A DNA stretch of 10,564 bases from Defluviitaleaceae bacterium (GCA_009787945.1 WQSI01000061.1:1-10564), one strand, 5' to 3'; positions 1-6,676 are shown, numbered from the stretch's first letter. The notes: a model not told the origin generated them from the sequence alone. Made by a program: numbers and translations.

Positions 1-75
1 CGTCAGTCATTCCAAGCCCCATTGAGTAGGGGCTACTTATTACTGGTGGGCTCCCGCGTCAAGCGCGGGATGACG
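1..75. repeat. Hairpin-rich intergenic repeat, possibly cut by the window edge
   Basis: The segment opens with CGTCA (1-5) and closes with its complement TGACG (71-75); inside that GTCATTCC (6-13) is nearly complementary to GGGATGAC (67-74). Two hairpins lie within: AGCCCC (15-20) with GGGGCT (29-34), and TCCCGCG (52-58) with CGCGGGA (64-70). The CGTCATtCC...GGGATGACG layout resembles dispersed palindromic repeats seen between genes in many bacteria. There is no open frame. Because it begins at base 1, the unit may extend beyond the window. Confidence 0.5.
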
Positions 76-100
76 GGTTTGGGGGTTTGTCTACAGTCTG

Positions 101-133
101 AACAGCTCTTTATCAAGGGCTGTTTTATTGCTT
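101..133 (+). terminator. Terminator-like hairpin for a rightward gene outside the window
   Basis: AACAGCTCTT (101-110) pairs with AAGGGCTGTT (115-124), a ten-base-pair stem with one G-U pair and a TATC loop, followed on the + strand by TTATTGCTTTT. The U-rich side is on the + strand only, so it would stop transcription entering from the left, from a gene I cannot see. It is not an obvious terminator for prmC, which is read in the other direction. The broken T tract lowers confidence. Confidence 0.45.
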
Positions 134-163
134 TTGTGGCTGTTGTGCTATAGAATTTATTAT

Positions 164-313
164 GGTAACTATATATAGCTTTACACAACACCCTGTACGG
201 GCGCATATTATGCGCCCGTTGTCCGACAAAAGCGATACTAATGCAGAATACGTTTGTCCAGCGGCGGGCGCATAATATGCGCCCCTACGATGTACGGTAA
301 TGATGCCAAGAAG
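164..313 (+). mobile_element. Decayed copy (A) of a miniature inverted-repeat element
   Basis: This is the same element as at 8353-8545 but in the opposite orientation. It keeps the left terminus GGTAACTATATATAG...TACACAACACC, the two 19-nt palindromes (199-217 and 266-284), and the stretch between them, which by my alignment is identical at 44 of 52 positions to the other copy. Similarity ends near GATGCCAA (302-309), a few bases before the prmC stop codon, and no right-hand terminal repeat is recognisable. It encodes nothing. It lies directly downstream of prmC, so prmC transcripts would run into its two palindromes. Confidence 0.7.
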
Positions 314-1129
314 TCATGCTGTCGCTGTAACCACGCGGTCGTGGTCTGACAGGTCTTTTATTATGGTTACATTTGAAAATCCAACCTCTTGCAGGATGTT
401 TTTGACTTCTTCTCCTTGGTCATAACCAATTTCAAAGTAAATCCTACCCCCCTCCACAAGCCAGTGGGGGGCTTCTTTTATGATACGGTCATAAAAACCA
501 AGCCCATCAGCCCCGCCGTCCAGGGCTTTTGTTGGCTCATATTCTTTGACGCTAATATCCAGCCCATCAATGTCCTTTGTGGGTATGTAAGGGGGGTTGG
601 ACACAATAAAATCAAACTTTTGAGGGGTTAAGCCATTAAAAAGGTCGCTTATTATAAAGGTTTTCTGGGCATTTATGCCGCAGTTATCCCACATATTATT
701 ACGGGCAACTTCCAAGGCTTTAGGGCAAATGTCAACCCCCGTCATTTGCAAGCCCCCGTGATGGGTTAGCGAAACAGAAACGCAACCGCTGCCAAGCCCG
801 ATTTCTAAGCCTTTCGCGCCTGTTTTTTCGCCGCTTAACACTGCGTTTACCAAAATTTCCGTGTCCTCACGGGGGATTAAAACATCTGAAGTGACCTCGA
901 ATTTTAAACCCATAAATTCCCAACGCCCTAGAATGTACTGCAAAGGCTCGCCAAGGACACGGCGGGAAACCGCATCTTTAAAACATCCCCAATTCCAGTC
1001 TTTTTCCTCTCTGTCAGCGGCAGTTAAAATTTCGGTTTTTGTCAGCCCATAAATTTCCATCAAAAGCAAGTCGGCTTCCCTGCCATCAATTTGGCTCTTC
1101 CCCCATGCTCTCATTTCCGCTATTTTCAA
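314..1129 (-). CDS. prmC: PrmC, peptide chain release factor N5-glutamine methyltransferase
   Basis: A cytosolic S-adenosylmethionine-dependent enzyme that methylates the glutamine of the GGQ motif in release factors RF1 and RF2, which raises termination efficiency. Visible from the proposed start: an N-terminal helical region, IPRED at about residues 85-89, the SAM-binding LEIGLGSG at 108-115, and the signature NPPY at 178-181, then the usual C-terminal KDL..HDRVV. I chose the TTG start (1127-1129, giving 271 residues with N-terminus MKIAEMRAWGK) because AGGGG (1138-1142) lies 8 nt upstream and the length fits the family. ATG at 1112-1114 is an alternative, and the frame stays open to an ATG at 1198, which would overlap yqhQ by 113 bp. 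It is the last gene after rpmE and yqhQ and overlaps yqhQ by 44 bp, which suggests translational coupling. prfA, its common neighbour, is absent. Confidence 0.95.
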   Translation of the reverse strand: MKIAEMRAWGKSQIDGREADLLLMEIYGLTKTEILTAADREEKDWNWGCFKDAVSRRVLGEPLQYILGRWEFMGLKFEVTSDVLIPREDTEILVNAVLSGEKTGAKGLEIGLGSGCVSVSLTHHGGLQMTGVDICPKALEVARNNMWDNCGINAQKTFIISDLFNGLTPQKFDFIVSNPPYIPTKDIDGLDISVKEYEPTKALDGGADGLGFYDRIIKEAPHWLVEGGRIYFEIGYDQGEEVKNILQEVGFSNVTIIKDLSDHDRVVTATA

Positions 1130-2063
1130 GGTTTTCGCCCCTTTCTGCTGCAAAAACCCCTTCAAGGGCGGCAATCGCCACTTCAAGCTGTTTTTCATCT
1201 GGCACAGCAGTGGTTATTTTTTGCATCATAAACCCAGGCCAGCTAAGCACCCGAACAATAATAGAATTGCTGATACCTGCCCAGCGGATAACTTCAAAGC
1301 TGATACCCGCAATAAAAGGCACAAAAAGCACGCGGGAAGCAAGGCGAAGCCACATGTCATCCGTCCGCACAAACAGGAAAAATATCATAGATATAAGCAT
1401 TACAAAAAGCAAAAAGCTTGTGCCGCATCGTTTGTGCAGGCGGCTATGTTTTGCGGCATTTTGCGGGGTCAGCGCGTCCCCTGCTTCGTGGCAATTTATT
1501 ACCATATGCTCTGCCCCGTGGTATTGAAACACCCGCTGAATGTCCTTTAGGCGGGAAATTAGCCCTAAATATATTATAAAAATAGCAAGGCGAACAAGCC
1601 CCTCAACAATCCCTAAAGCCCACAAATTTTCCCCAAGAACAGGGGATAAAAACCCCGAAAGCCATGTGGGCAAAACCATAAACATAGCCACGGAAAAACC
1701 TAAAGACAAAATTACCGCGAAAATTATTAGCACATTGGTCAGCTTATCCCCGAGTTTGCGCTCCAGCCAGCGGTCAAATTTGCTTGGGGCTTCCTCTTCC
1801 CCGTTATCAAGCCCTGCCATTTCTGCAGATGCCGTCATAACCTTCATGCCAACCACCATAGACGACCCCAGCCGCACAATGCCCCGCAAAATAGGGATTT
1901 TGCCTAATGTGCTAACAAGCCCGCTGGTGGCAATTTTCTCTGTTTTATGTTGAATTTCCCCCTTAGGGTCCCGCACAGCCACGCAATAATCCTTGGGTCC
2001 GCGCATCATAACCCCTTCCATAACGGCCTGACCGCCATAAAAGGTTTTTTGTTCTTTTGCCAT
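1086..2063 (-). CDS. yqhQ: YqhQ-like DUF1385 integral membrane protein
   Basis: A 325-residue protein of the DUF1385 family (COG3872, sometimes labelled a predicted metal-dependent enzyme); the biochemical role is not established. The family hallmark YGGQAVMEGVMMRGP begins at residue 9. Hydrophobic segments at about 110-132, 152-170, 215-232 and 243-258 predict a multi-pass membrane protein. Between the second and third, YHGAEH (181-186), CHEAGD and RCGTSF (212-217) cluster His, Cys and acidic residues that could bind metal. The start is supported by AGGGGGA seven bases upstream of the ATG. The gene lies between rpmE and prmC, an order common in Firmicutes, and I see no convincing terminator after rpmE, so all three are probably co-transcribed. 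The last 30 residues are acidic and Asn-rich, outside the conserved core. Confidence 0.93.
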   Translation of the reverse strand: MAKEQKTFYGGQAVMEGVMMRGPKDYCVAVRDPKGEIQHKTEKIATSGLVSTLGKIPILRGIVRLGSSMVVGMKVMTASAEMAGLDNGEEEAPSKFDRWLERKLGDKLTNVLIIFAVILSLGFSVAMFMVLPTWLSGFLSPVLGENLWALGIVEGLVRLAIFIIYLGLISRLKDIQRVFQYHGAEHMVINCHEAGDALTPQNAAKHSRLHKRCGTSFLLFVMLISMIFFLFVRTDDMWLRLASRVLFVPFIAGISFEVIRWAGISNSIIVRVLSWPGFMMQKITTAVPDEKQLEVAIAALEGVFAAERGENLENSGNESMGEEPN

Positions 2064-2139
2064 ATAAAAATCCCCCTAATACATACACGAATAGGGCAGA
2101 GAACATGCCCCCGCCCTTAATTCCCGATTGTAAATAAAA

Positions 2140-2352
2140 TTAGTTAGCAGTTTCGATACCAAAACGCTTTTTAAACTTATCAACCTGTCCGCCAGCACTG
2201 GTAATAATTCTTTGGCTGCCAGTGTAAAACGGATGGCATTTAGAGCAAAGCTCAACTTTAATAGCATCAATAGTAGAACCTACAACAAACTCATTTCCGC
2301 AAGCACAATTTACTTTGGCTTCGTGATATTTTGGTTGTATATCTTTTTGCAT
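2140..2352 (-). CDS. rpmE: 50S ribosomal protein L31 (zinc-binding type)
   Basis: A 70-residue ribosomal protein of the large subunit that helps bridge the subunits. The N-terminus MQKDIQPKYHEAKVNC is typical, followed by Cys-x-Cys (CAC, residues 16-18) and Cys-x-x-Cys (CSKC, 37-40), the zinc-ribbon form of L31. HPFYTG and the KFKKRFG tail are also typical. The frame stays open upstream to a GTG at 2394, but the ATG at 2350-2352 has AGGTGA (2358-2363) at the right distance and matches the family start; the GTG would sit at the predicted transcription start. It is the first gene of the rpmE-yqhQ-prmC operon, with a strong promoter at 2401-2429. Confidence 0.97.
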   Translation of the reverse strand: MQKDIQPKYHEAKVNCACGNEFVVGSTIDAIKVELCSKCHPFYTGSQRIITSAGGQVDKFKKRFGIETAN

Positions 2353-2400
2353 TTTCTTCACCTCTCTGTGACTTTCTATAAATTTCCTCACCAAGAAAAC

Positions 2401-2429
2401 ATTTTACCACAACACAAAGCACTTGTCAA
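2401..2429 (-). promoter_or_regulatory. Sigma-A promoter of rpmE-yqhQ-prmC
   Basis: On the minus strand TTGACA (2424-2429) is followed after exactly 17 bases by TAAAAT (2401-2406). The predicted transcription start is near 2394, leaving an untranslated leader of about 40 nt before the rpmE ATG. It lies in the 50-bp gap after the DUF218 gene stop codon, so the two leftward gene groups can be transcribed separately, although I see no terminator between them. Confidence 0.8.
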
Positions 2430-2445
2430 CGACAAATTTTCAAAA

Positions 2446-3177
2446 TTACCCACCAAAAATCCAGAAGTGGATTATAGCGGCTATTTCCCTTAGATAGTTG
2501 ACGCCAAGGGTCAAAGGCGGGGTAGGCGCGCCTATCGGCACAATGTCAAAGCCAAGCCCCCGCGCCATGGCGGATGCCCTAAACATATGAAAGTCGTTGC
2601 TGATAAGCACCGCGCGGAAGCCATCTTCAAAATAATCAGACAAGATTTCTTTTGCAAACAGCAGGTTTTCGTATGTGGTTGTGGAGGCATCTTCTTGGAT
2701 AATTCGGTGGGGGTTTATGCCGCGGGCAACGAGATAACGCTCCATGGCGAGAGCCTCGGTTATGGTCTGCGCCTCTCCAAGCCCGCCTGTAACCACCACA
2801 AGGGCGTTTTCATTGCGGTTGAGATAATCAATAGCAGCATCCAGGCGGCGGGCGAGATGAGTGCCCACCTCTTCCCCATTAAGCCCTGCACCAAGGACAA
2901 TAACCACATCCTCATCAAAATTTGCCCTTCCTAAATTTCCATAAATTCCTAGAAATGCCATGAAAGATATGAGGATAAGGGCGAAACCCCCTGCCGCAAA
3001 ATGGGCAACTTTTGGTATTTTAGGCAAAAATATGCCATAGGCAATAAGAGCCAAGGACGCAACCCCTTGAATACCATGACCATGATGCATATTTGTCGTA
3101 GCCGCCAAAACCGCCGCATTTAACAACAACAGGCTACCAATAACAATCATCACAATTCTAATGGCTTTTAAAATCAT
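2446..3177 (-). CDS. YdcF/SanA-like DUF218 membrane protein
   Basis: A 243-residue protein with three hydrophobic N-terminal segments (about 4-27, 37-52 and 60-80) followed by a DUF218 domain (about 90-240). Domain signatures are VVIVLGAGL (91-99), VVVTGG (127-132), the EDASTTTYEN stretch (162-171) and SNDFHMFRA (193-201). DUF218 proteins (SanA, ElyC, YdcF) act at the membrane and are tied to envelope integrity or lipid-carrier metabolism in proteobacteria; the reaction of this one is unknown. The start has a G-rich binding site (GGGGGGTG) just upstream. It follows the GNAT gene by 18 bp and is the last gene of the hflX operon. No intrinsic terminator is evident after it. Confidence 0.88.
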   Translation of the reverse strand: MILKAIRIVMIVIGSLLLLNAAVLAATTNMHHGHGIQGVASLALIAYGIFLPKIPKVAHFAAGGFALILISFMAFLGIYGNLGRANFDEDVVIVLGAGLNGEEVGTHLARRLDAAIDYLNRNENALVVVTGGLGEAQTITEALAMERYLVARGINPHRIIQEDASTTTYENLLFAKEILSDYFEDGFRAVLISNDFHMFRASAMARGLGFDIVPIGAPTPPLTLGVNYLREIAAIIHFWIFGG

Positions 3178-3195
3178 TTTACACCCCCCAATAAT

Positions 3196-4086
3196 TCACG
3201 CCCTTGACAAGAAAGGCAGAACCACCTTTCCTTTTGCGAATATATTTTCTTTTCCTTCCAAAACAAAAAGCGTGGAGTTGCCCTCTTCTAATTCTGTGAC
3301 GGTGTATCCCTCTGAAGATTTTGGCGTAAAGCCCAGGGCAACCTCGACAGTGCCTTCTTCCGCAATTATGCCCAGTAAATCTTCAAGACGGCAATCGTTA
3401 TTTGCATAGACATCATAGCAAAACATCTCTTCTTCGTCCTGGTCGGCGATTATAACGGCATCATGTTCCTCAATGTAGTAAATGCTATCCCTTAAAAAGG
3501 TAAAACAGTGAAACATTGTTATGCCAATGCCGCCAACCAGTGCCAACTTTGAAAAAGGATTGGGCTTTTCAAGCTTGTGAGCAAGCAAAGCCGCATCTTC
3601 TTGGCAAGAAAGGTTTAGCTTTCTAAAATCCCCGCCTGTTTTGGTCAGCGGGCGGGAGTACATGAACTCATCAGCAGGAATAAATCCAAATTTCGGATAA
3701 AATTCAGTGACAGAATCGTTTGCGTAAAGGTAGATACAGTCACAATTTTCCCGCCAGTCATCCAAAACCCTCTCCACCAGAAAATTGCTTAATCCCATCC
3801 CGCGGTATTCTGGGTCAGTGGCAACGGTGCTTATTTGGGCAAAACGTTTAGGATTGCCCTCAAAAACAAAATCATTGACAACCACCCCTGCGGTGGCAAC
3901 TGCCGCCCCATCACAAAATAAAGTGTATGTGACAAAGCTATCATCACAAAAGCCCGATTTATACCATATTGTAAAATCCAAACCAAACACTTTTTTGACT
4001 AAATCAAAATAACTTTCCCGATAGGGGTTATCCTCAATAGAACTCTTGATAAATTCATACTCTTTGTTATTTATTGTCACCTTCAT
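3196..4086 (-). CDS. GNAT-family N-acetyltransferase with C-terminal extension
   Basis: A 296-residue protein. The N-terminal half is a GNAT acetyl-CoA-dependent acyltransferase fold: motif A at about 84-108 (QISTVATDPEYRGMGLSNFL, carrying the R-G-x-G acetyl-CoA loop) and motif B at about 119-137 (YLYAND...FYPKFGF). The C-terminal half (about 150-296) is not a standard part of GNAT enzymes and I do not recognise it; it is acidic and mostly alternating strands and helices. The substrate cannot be predicted. The ATG lies one base after the hflX stop codon, and the last sense codons of hflX (GAGGTG) serve as its ribosome binding site, so translation is probably coupled to hflX. Confidence 0.85.
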   Translation of the reverse strand: MKVTINNKEYEFIKSSIEDNPYRESYFDLVKKVFGLDFTIWYKSGFCDDSFVTYTLFCDGAAVATAGVVVNDFVFEGNPKRFAQISTVATDPEYRGMGLSNFLVERVLDDWRENCDCIYLYANDSVTEFYPKFGFIPADEFMYSRPLTKTGGDFRKLNLSCQEDAALLAHKLEKPNPFSKLALVGGIGITMFHCFTFLRDSIYYIEEHDAVIIADQDEEEMFCYDVYANNDCRLEDLLGIIAEEGTVEVALGFTPKSSEGYTVTELEEGNSTLFVLEGKENIFAKGKVVLPFLSRA

Positions 4087-4087
4087 T

Positions 4088-5353
4088 TTACACCTCTAAG
4101 CTTTGATATTGCGCCAGGCGGTTCTTCCCTTCTTCGTCCACAATAAGCTCATAAAAATTCCCTGCTTCCTCGTGGCTGTGGGCTACAATCTCACAGTTTT
4201 CATGGATATAGGACACAAGCTTGCTTTCGCTATACGGGATTATCACCGTCATTCGGATTTTGTCGCCGTTATAGGCTTCCTCCAAGGCATAGAGCAACTC
4301 GCCCTTCCCCTCTTCTGTAACGGCAGACATTTCCACAAGGGTTTCCAGCCTGCTATCCCTTGGCAGGGGCAGGGCAGGGTCTTTGTCCATTTTGTTGTAA
4401 GCCGCGATAATTTTTGTGTCCGTCACCCCTAAATCTTCAAGGGTTTTTAACACCACATCCCTATGGGCATCCCGCTGGGGGTGGCTGGCATCCATAACAA
4501 AAATCAACACGTCTGCATGTTGTAACTCTTCTAAAGTTGCCTTAAAAGCTCGGATTAGGTGATGAGGCAGACGCTCAATAAAACCAACTGTGTCCGACAG
4601 GAGGATTTCCGACCCGCCAGGCAGGTTAATGCGGCGCAGGGTTGTGTCAAGGGTGGCGAAAAGCTTATCTGCCACTTCTACATGGTCATCCTGGGCTAAA
4701 AGGTTCATAATGCTAGACTTGCCCGCGTTGGTATATCCCACCAAGGCGGCAACATATGCCCCCTGCCTTTTGCGCTTCTTCCGCATATTGTCGCGGTTTT
4801 TGCGTATTTCTTTTAGGTTGTCCTCCAAATTGCCAATGCGGTTTCTTATGTGACGGCGGTCTGTTTCAAGCTTGGTTTCACCGGGGCCGCGAGTGCCAAT
4901 GCCTCCCCCAAGGCGGCTTAGCATCTTACCCATGCCCGACAGGCGGGATAGGCGATATTTCAGCTGGGCAAGCTCTACCTGTAATTTACCTTCAGCAGAT
5001 GCCGCCCCTGACGCAAAAATGTCTAAAATCAAAATGCTGCGGTCTATGATATTGCATTTAAAGCGGTCTGTTAGGTTGCGGAACTGGGCAGGGGATAGCT
5101 CGTCATTAAAAATCAAAATGTTTGGCTGGGGGTCTGCCCATTCAATCATCTCTTCAAGCTCGTCAAGCTTGCCCTTGCCTATGTGGGTGGCTGGGTGGGG
5201 GCGTTCCCGCTTTTGGGTCAGCGTGCCAGAAATTTTAATGCCTGCTGTTTTGGCAAGCTCGGCAAGCTCCTCCATGGACCACTCTATGTCACCGCTGTCA
5301 TTGTCTATTGCTACTAAAATCGCTAAATCTTCTTCTCTTTTTAAATCGTGCAT
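4088..5353 (-). CDS. hflX: HflX, ribosome-associated GTPase
   Basis: A 421-residue cytosolic GTPase; in studied bacteria HflX binds the 50S E-site region and splits stalled or idle 70S ribosomes, and homologues confer resistance to ribosome-targeting antibiotics. An N-terminal HflX domain (about 10-190) ends with the glycine-rich signature GGGIGTRGPGETKLETDRR at about 150-168. The G domain follows: G1 GYTNAGKSS (206-214), G3 DTVGF (254-258), G4 NKMD (320-323), and a short C-terminal domain. The start at 5351-5353 is fixed by AGGAGG (5358-5363) and by the family N-terminus. The frame is open upstream to 5584, but that part overlaps the leader's inverted repeat and does not look like protein. 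It heads an operon with the GNAT and DUF218 genes. Confidence 0.96.
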   Translation of the reverse strand: MHDLKREEDLAILVAIDNDSGDIEWSMEELAELAKTAGIKISGTLTQKRERPHPATHIGKGKLDELEEMIEWADPQPNILIFNDELSPAQFRNLTDRFKCNIIDRSILILDIFASGAASAEGKLQVELAQLKYRLSRLSGMGKMLSRLGGGIGTRGPGETKLETDRRHIRNRIGNLEDNLKEIRKNRDNMRKKRKRQGAYVAALVGYTNAGKSSIMNLLAQDDHVEVADKLFATLDTTLRRINLPGGSEILLSDTVGFIERLPHHLIRAFKATLEELQHADVLIFVMDASHPQRDAHRDVVLKTLEDLGVTDTKIIAAYNKMDKDPALPLPRDSRLETLVEMSAVTEEGKGELLYALEEAYNGDKIRMTVIIPYSESKLVSYIHENCEIVAHSHEEAGNFYELIVDEEGKNRLAQYQSLEV

Positions 5354-5374
5354 AAATCCTCCTAAACGGGTAAG

Positions 5375-5494
5375 CGCGGATTTACTCCAATCCAATTCTG
5401 CCGACCAGAGAAGCGACAGAGGTTTGGCGGTGGTTTTCCGCCAAATCTCGATAGCTTCGAGGGAGAGCAGAATTGTGGTTGGAGTTAATTTGCG
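5375..5494. repeat. Inverted-repeat element in the hflX leader
   Basis: Both ends carry a shared arm of about 28 bases in inverted orientation: blocks ACTCCAA (5384-5390) and CAATTCTGC (5393-5401) face GCAGAATTG (5467-5475) and TTGGAGT (5479-5485), with weaker pairing out to CGC/GCG at 5375 and 5494. Inside are two hairpins: TTTGGCGG/CCGCCAAA (5423-5430 with 5438-5445) and CTCGA/TCGAG (5447-5451 with 5457-5461). A 12-base direct repeat CCTAAACGGGTA (5361-5372 and 5498-5509) brackets the unit within 2-3 bases. It could be an inserted miniature element with target duplication, or a structured regulatory RNA of hflX. No protein is encoded. Confidence 0.7.
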
Positions 5495-5615
5495 GTACCT
5501 AAACGGGTATAAAGCGCAGGAAAAGGATGAAAAGCAAACAAAAAAGTGCCTAATGCCCCACAAATCCAATTCCAACACAAACAAAGCCTAAGCTTTACAG
5601 TTATTGTGTCCAAAA

Positions 5616-5633
5616 TTAGATTTGGTTGGTCAT
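5616..5633 (-). CDS. Possible five-codon leader peptide (MTNQI) of hflX
   Basis: In the predicted hflX leader, an ATG (5631-5633) is followed by ACC AAC CAA ATC and a TAA stop. GAGAGGGG lies upstream with AGGGG (5641-5645) seven bases from the ATG, a well-placed ribosome binding site. It starts about 25 nt after the predicted transcription start and about 260 nt before hflX. Very short upstream frames of this kind control several antibiotic-inducible genes through ribosome stalling. That it is translated, or regulatory, is inference. Confidence 0.4.
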   Translation of the reverse strand: MTNQI

Positions 5634-5664
5634 TCTCGCACCCCTCTCAAAATCTTACAAATAT

Positions 5665-5693
5665 ATGATAACAGGTTGCAGATGGAAAGTCAA
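5665..5693 (-). promoter_or_regulatory. Promoter of the hflX operon
   Basis: On the minus strand TTGACT (5688-5693) and TATCAT (5665-5670) are separated by exactly 17 bases. The predicted start near 5658 gives a leader of about 305 nt before the hflX ATG, unusually long for this window, where other genes have leaders of roughly 10-45 nt. The leader carries the possible leader peptide and the inverted-repeat element. Confidence 0.65.
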
Positions 5694-5721
5694 GAAAAAA
5701 TTTGCTCTTTTAAAATTTTGA

Positions 5722-5736
5722 GGGTTGTGTTATAAT
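5722..5736 (+). promoter_or_regulatory. Extended -10 promoter of the amidase gene
   Basis: TATAAT (5731-5736) is preceded by TG and one base, the extended -10 form, which can compensate for the poor -35 region (TTTTAA at 5708-5713). The predicted start near 5743 leaves a leader of only about ten bases carrying GGTGAT (5744-5749) before the ATG at 5753. The whole 15 bases GGGTTGTGTTATAAT recur upstream of purC. Confidence 0.65.
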
Positions 5737-5752
5737 GGTAGATGGTGATTAT

Positions 5753-6676
5753 ATGAAAAGAAGATTAAGCGGCAGATTTATAGCTGTGTTGGCGGCTATT
5801 GTAGCAGCTATTGCGGCGGTTTTAATAGTTCCCCAGATTGTAGGGCTTGAAGATGACGGCACAACCGCCCAAGATGTGGTTGTCATTAATATAGAATTGT
5901 TAAACATTGACAGCAACCACGCTACCATGGTTTACACTTTTAGTTATCTCCATAGCAGGGTGGACATGGCGCGTCATCACGTGGTTGACCCTCTAAATTT
6001 TGTGAATTTGATTACATACAACCCCCGCAATGGTTTTATGGGTATACATACGGACATACCAGCGGGCTTTAATATAGAAAGTTGTGAGGACACTGGGGAT
6101 GTTCTTATCCACGTTGTAAGTCTGCGAGAGGCTTATGGGCGCGTCTTGGTTTTAGACCCTGGGCATGGCGGTGCAGACGTGGGCGCACCTGTTGCGGGAG
6201 CTTATGAGAGCCATATAGTCCTTGCTATTTCCCTGTATTTATATGAATTGTTTCAGCAGTCAGATAGCGGCATAACCGTGTTTATGACCCGCCACAGGGA
6301 TGATTGGGTCTATCTGCGCGACCGCTCTGCCCTTGCTAACAATCTCGGTGACTTGTTTTTGTCTATACATACCAATACATACACAGACCCCAGCGTGGCA
6401 GGAACAGAAACCCTGTACAGCACCCCTCAAAGTGTGCAATTTGCGCAAATTGTCCAGCGGCATCTTGTGACAGAATTAGGAACGCGGGACAGGGGGATAA
6501 TACACCGAAGCGACCTGTATGTCCTTAACACAACAGACATACCTGCCGTTTTCGCGGAGATTGATTTTAAAACCAACCCAGCCGCCCTTGCAAATTTGAC
6601 AAGTTCGGCATATCAGCAGATGGTGGCGCAGGCTTTGTACCACGCCATTGTAGAAGCTTTTGAGGTGATGACTTAG
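5753..6676 (+). CDS. Membrane-anchored N-acetylmuramoyl-L-alanine amidase (Amidase_3)
   Basis: A 307-residue zinc enzyme expected to cleave the bond between muramic acid and the stem peptide of peptidoglycan, outside the membrane. A basic start and hydrophobic helix (about 8-30) form a signal anchor. An unrecognised region (about 40-125) precedes the Amidase_3 domain (about 130-300). The zinc ligands appear as His in DPGHGG (135-140), Glu in AYESH (about 152) and His in SIHTN (204-208); the catalytic Glu fits AEIDFKTN (about 269). An ATG at 5735 is in frame but lies inside the -10 box, so I prefer 5753. The stop codon overlaps the GTG start of the next gene (TAGTG), so the two are translationally coupled. 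Confidence 0.9.
   Translation: MKRRLSGRFIAVLAAIVAAIAAVLIVPQIVGLEDDGTTAQDVVVINIELLNIDSNHATMVYTFSYLHSRVDMARHHVVDPLNFVNLITYNPRNGFMGIHTDIPAGFNIESCEDTGDVLIHVVSLREAYGRVLVLDPGHGGADVGAPVAGAYESHIVLAISLYLYELFQQSDSGITVFMTRHRDDWVYLRDRSALANNLGDLFLSIHTNTYTDPSVAGTETLYSTPQSVQFAQIVQRHLVTELGTRDRGIIHRSDLYVLNTTDIPAVFAEIDFKTNPAALANLTSSAYQQMVAQALYHAIVEAFEVMT

Noticed and set aside
1130..1198. Longer PrmC starting at the ATG at 1198
   Set aside because: It would overlap yqhQ by 113 bp and add residues not typical of PrmC; TTG at 1129 has a good ribosome binding site and gives the usual length.
2353..2394. GTG start at 2394 for rpmE
   Set aside because: It lies at the predicted transcription start, and the L31 N-terminus and AGGTGA site support the ATG at 2352.
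5354..5584. N-terminal extension of HflX (frame open to an ATG at 5584)
   Set aside because: The extension covers the leader's inverted repeat, does not resemble HflX proteins, and AGGAGG with a family-like N-terminus marks the ATG at 5353.
4872..5591. Rightward 239-codon frame antisense to hflX
   Set aside because: Serine- and proline-rich low-complexity product with no family features, opposite a clear GTPase gene; a shadow frame.
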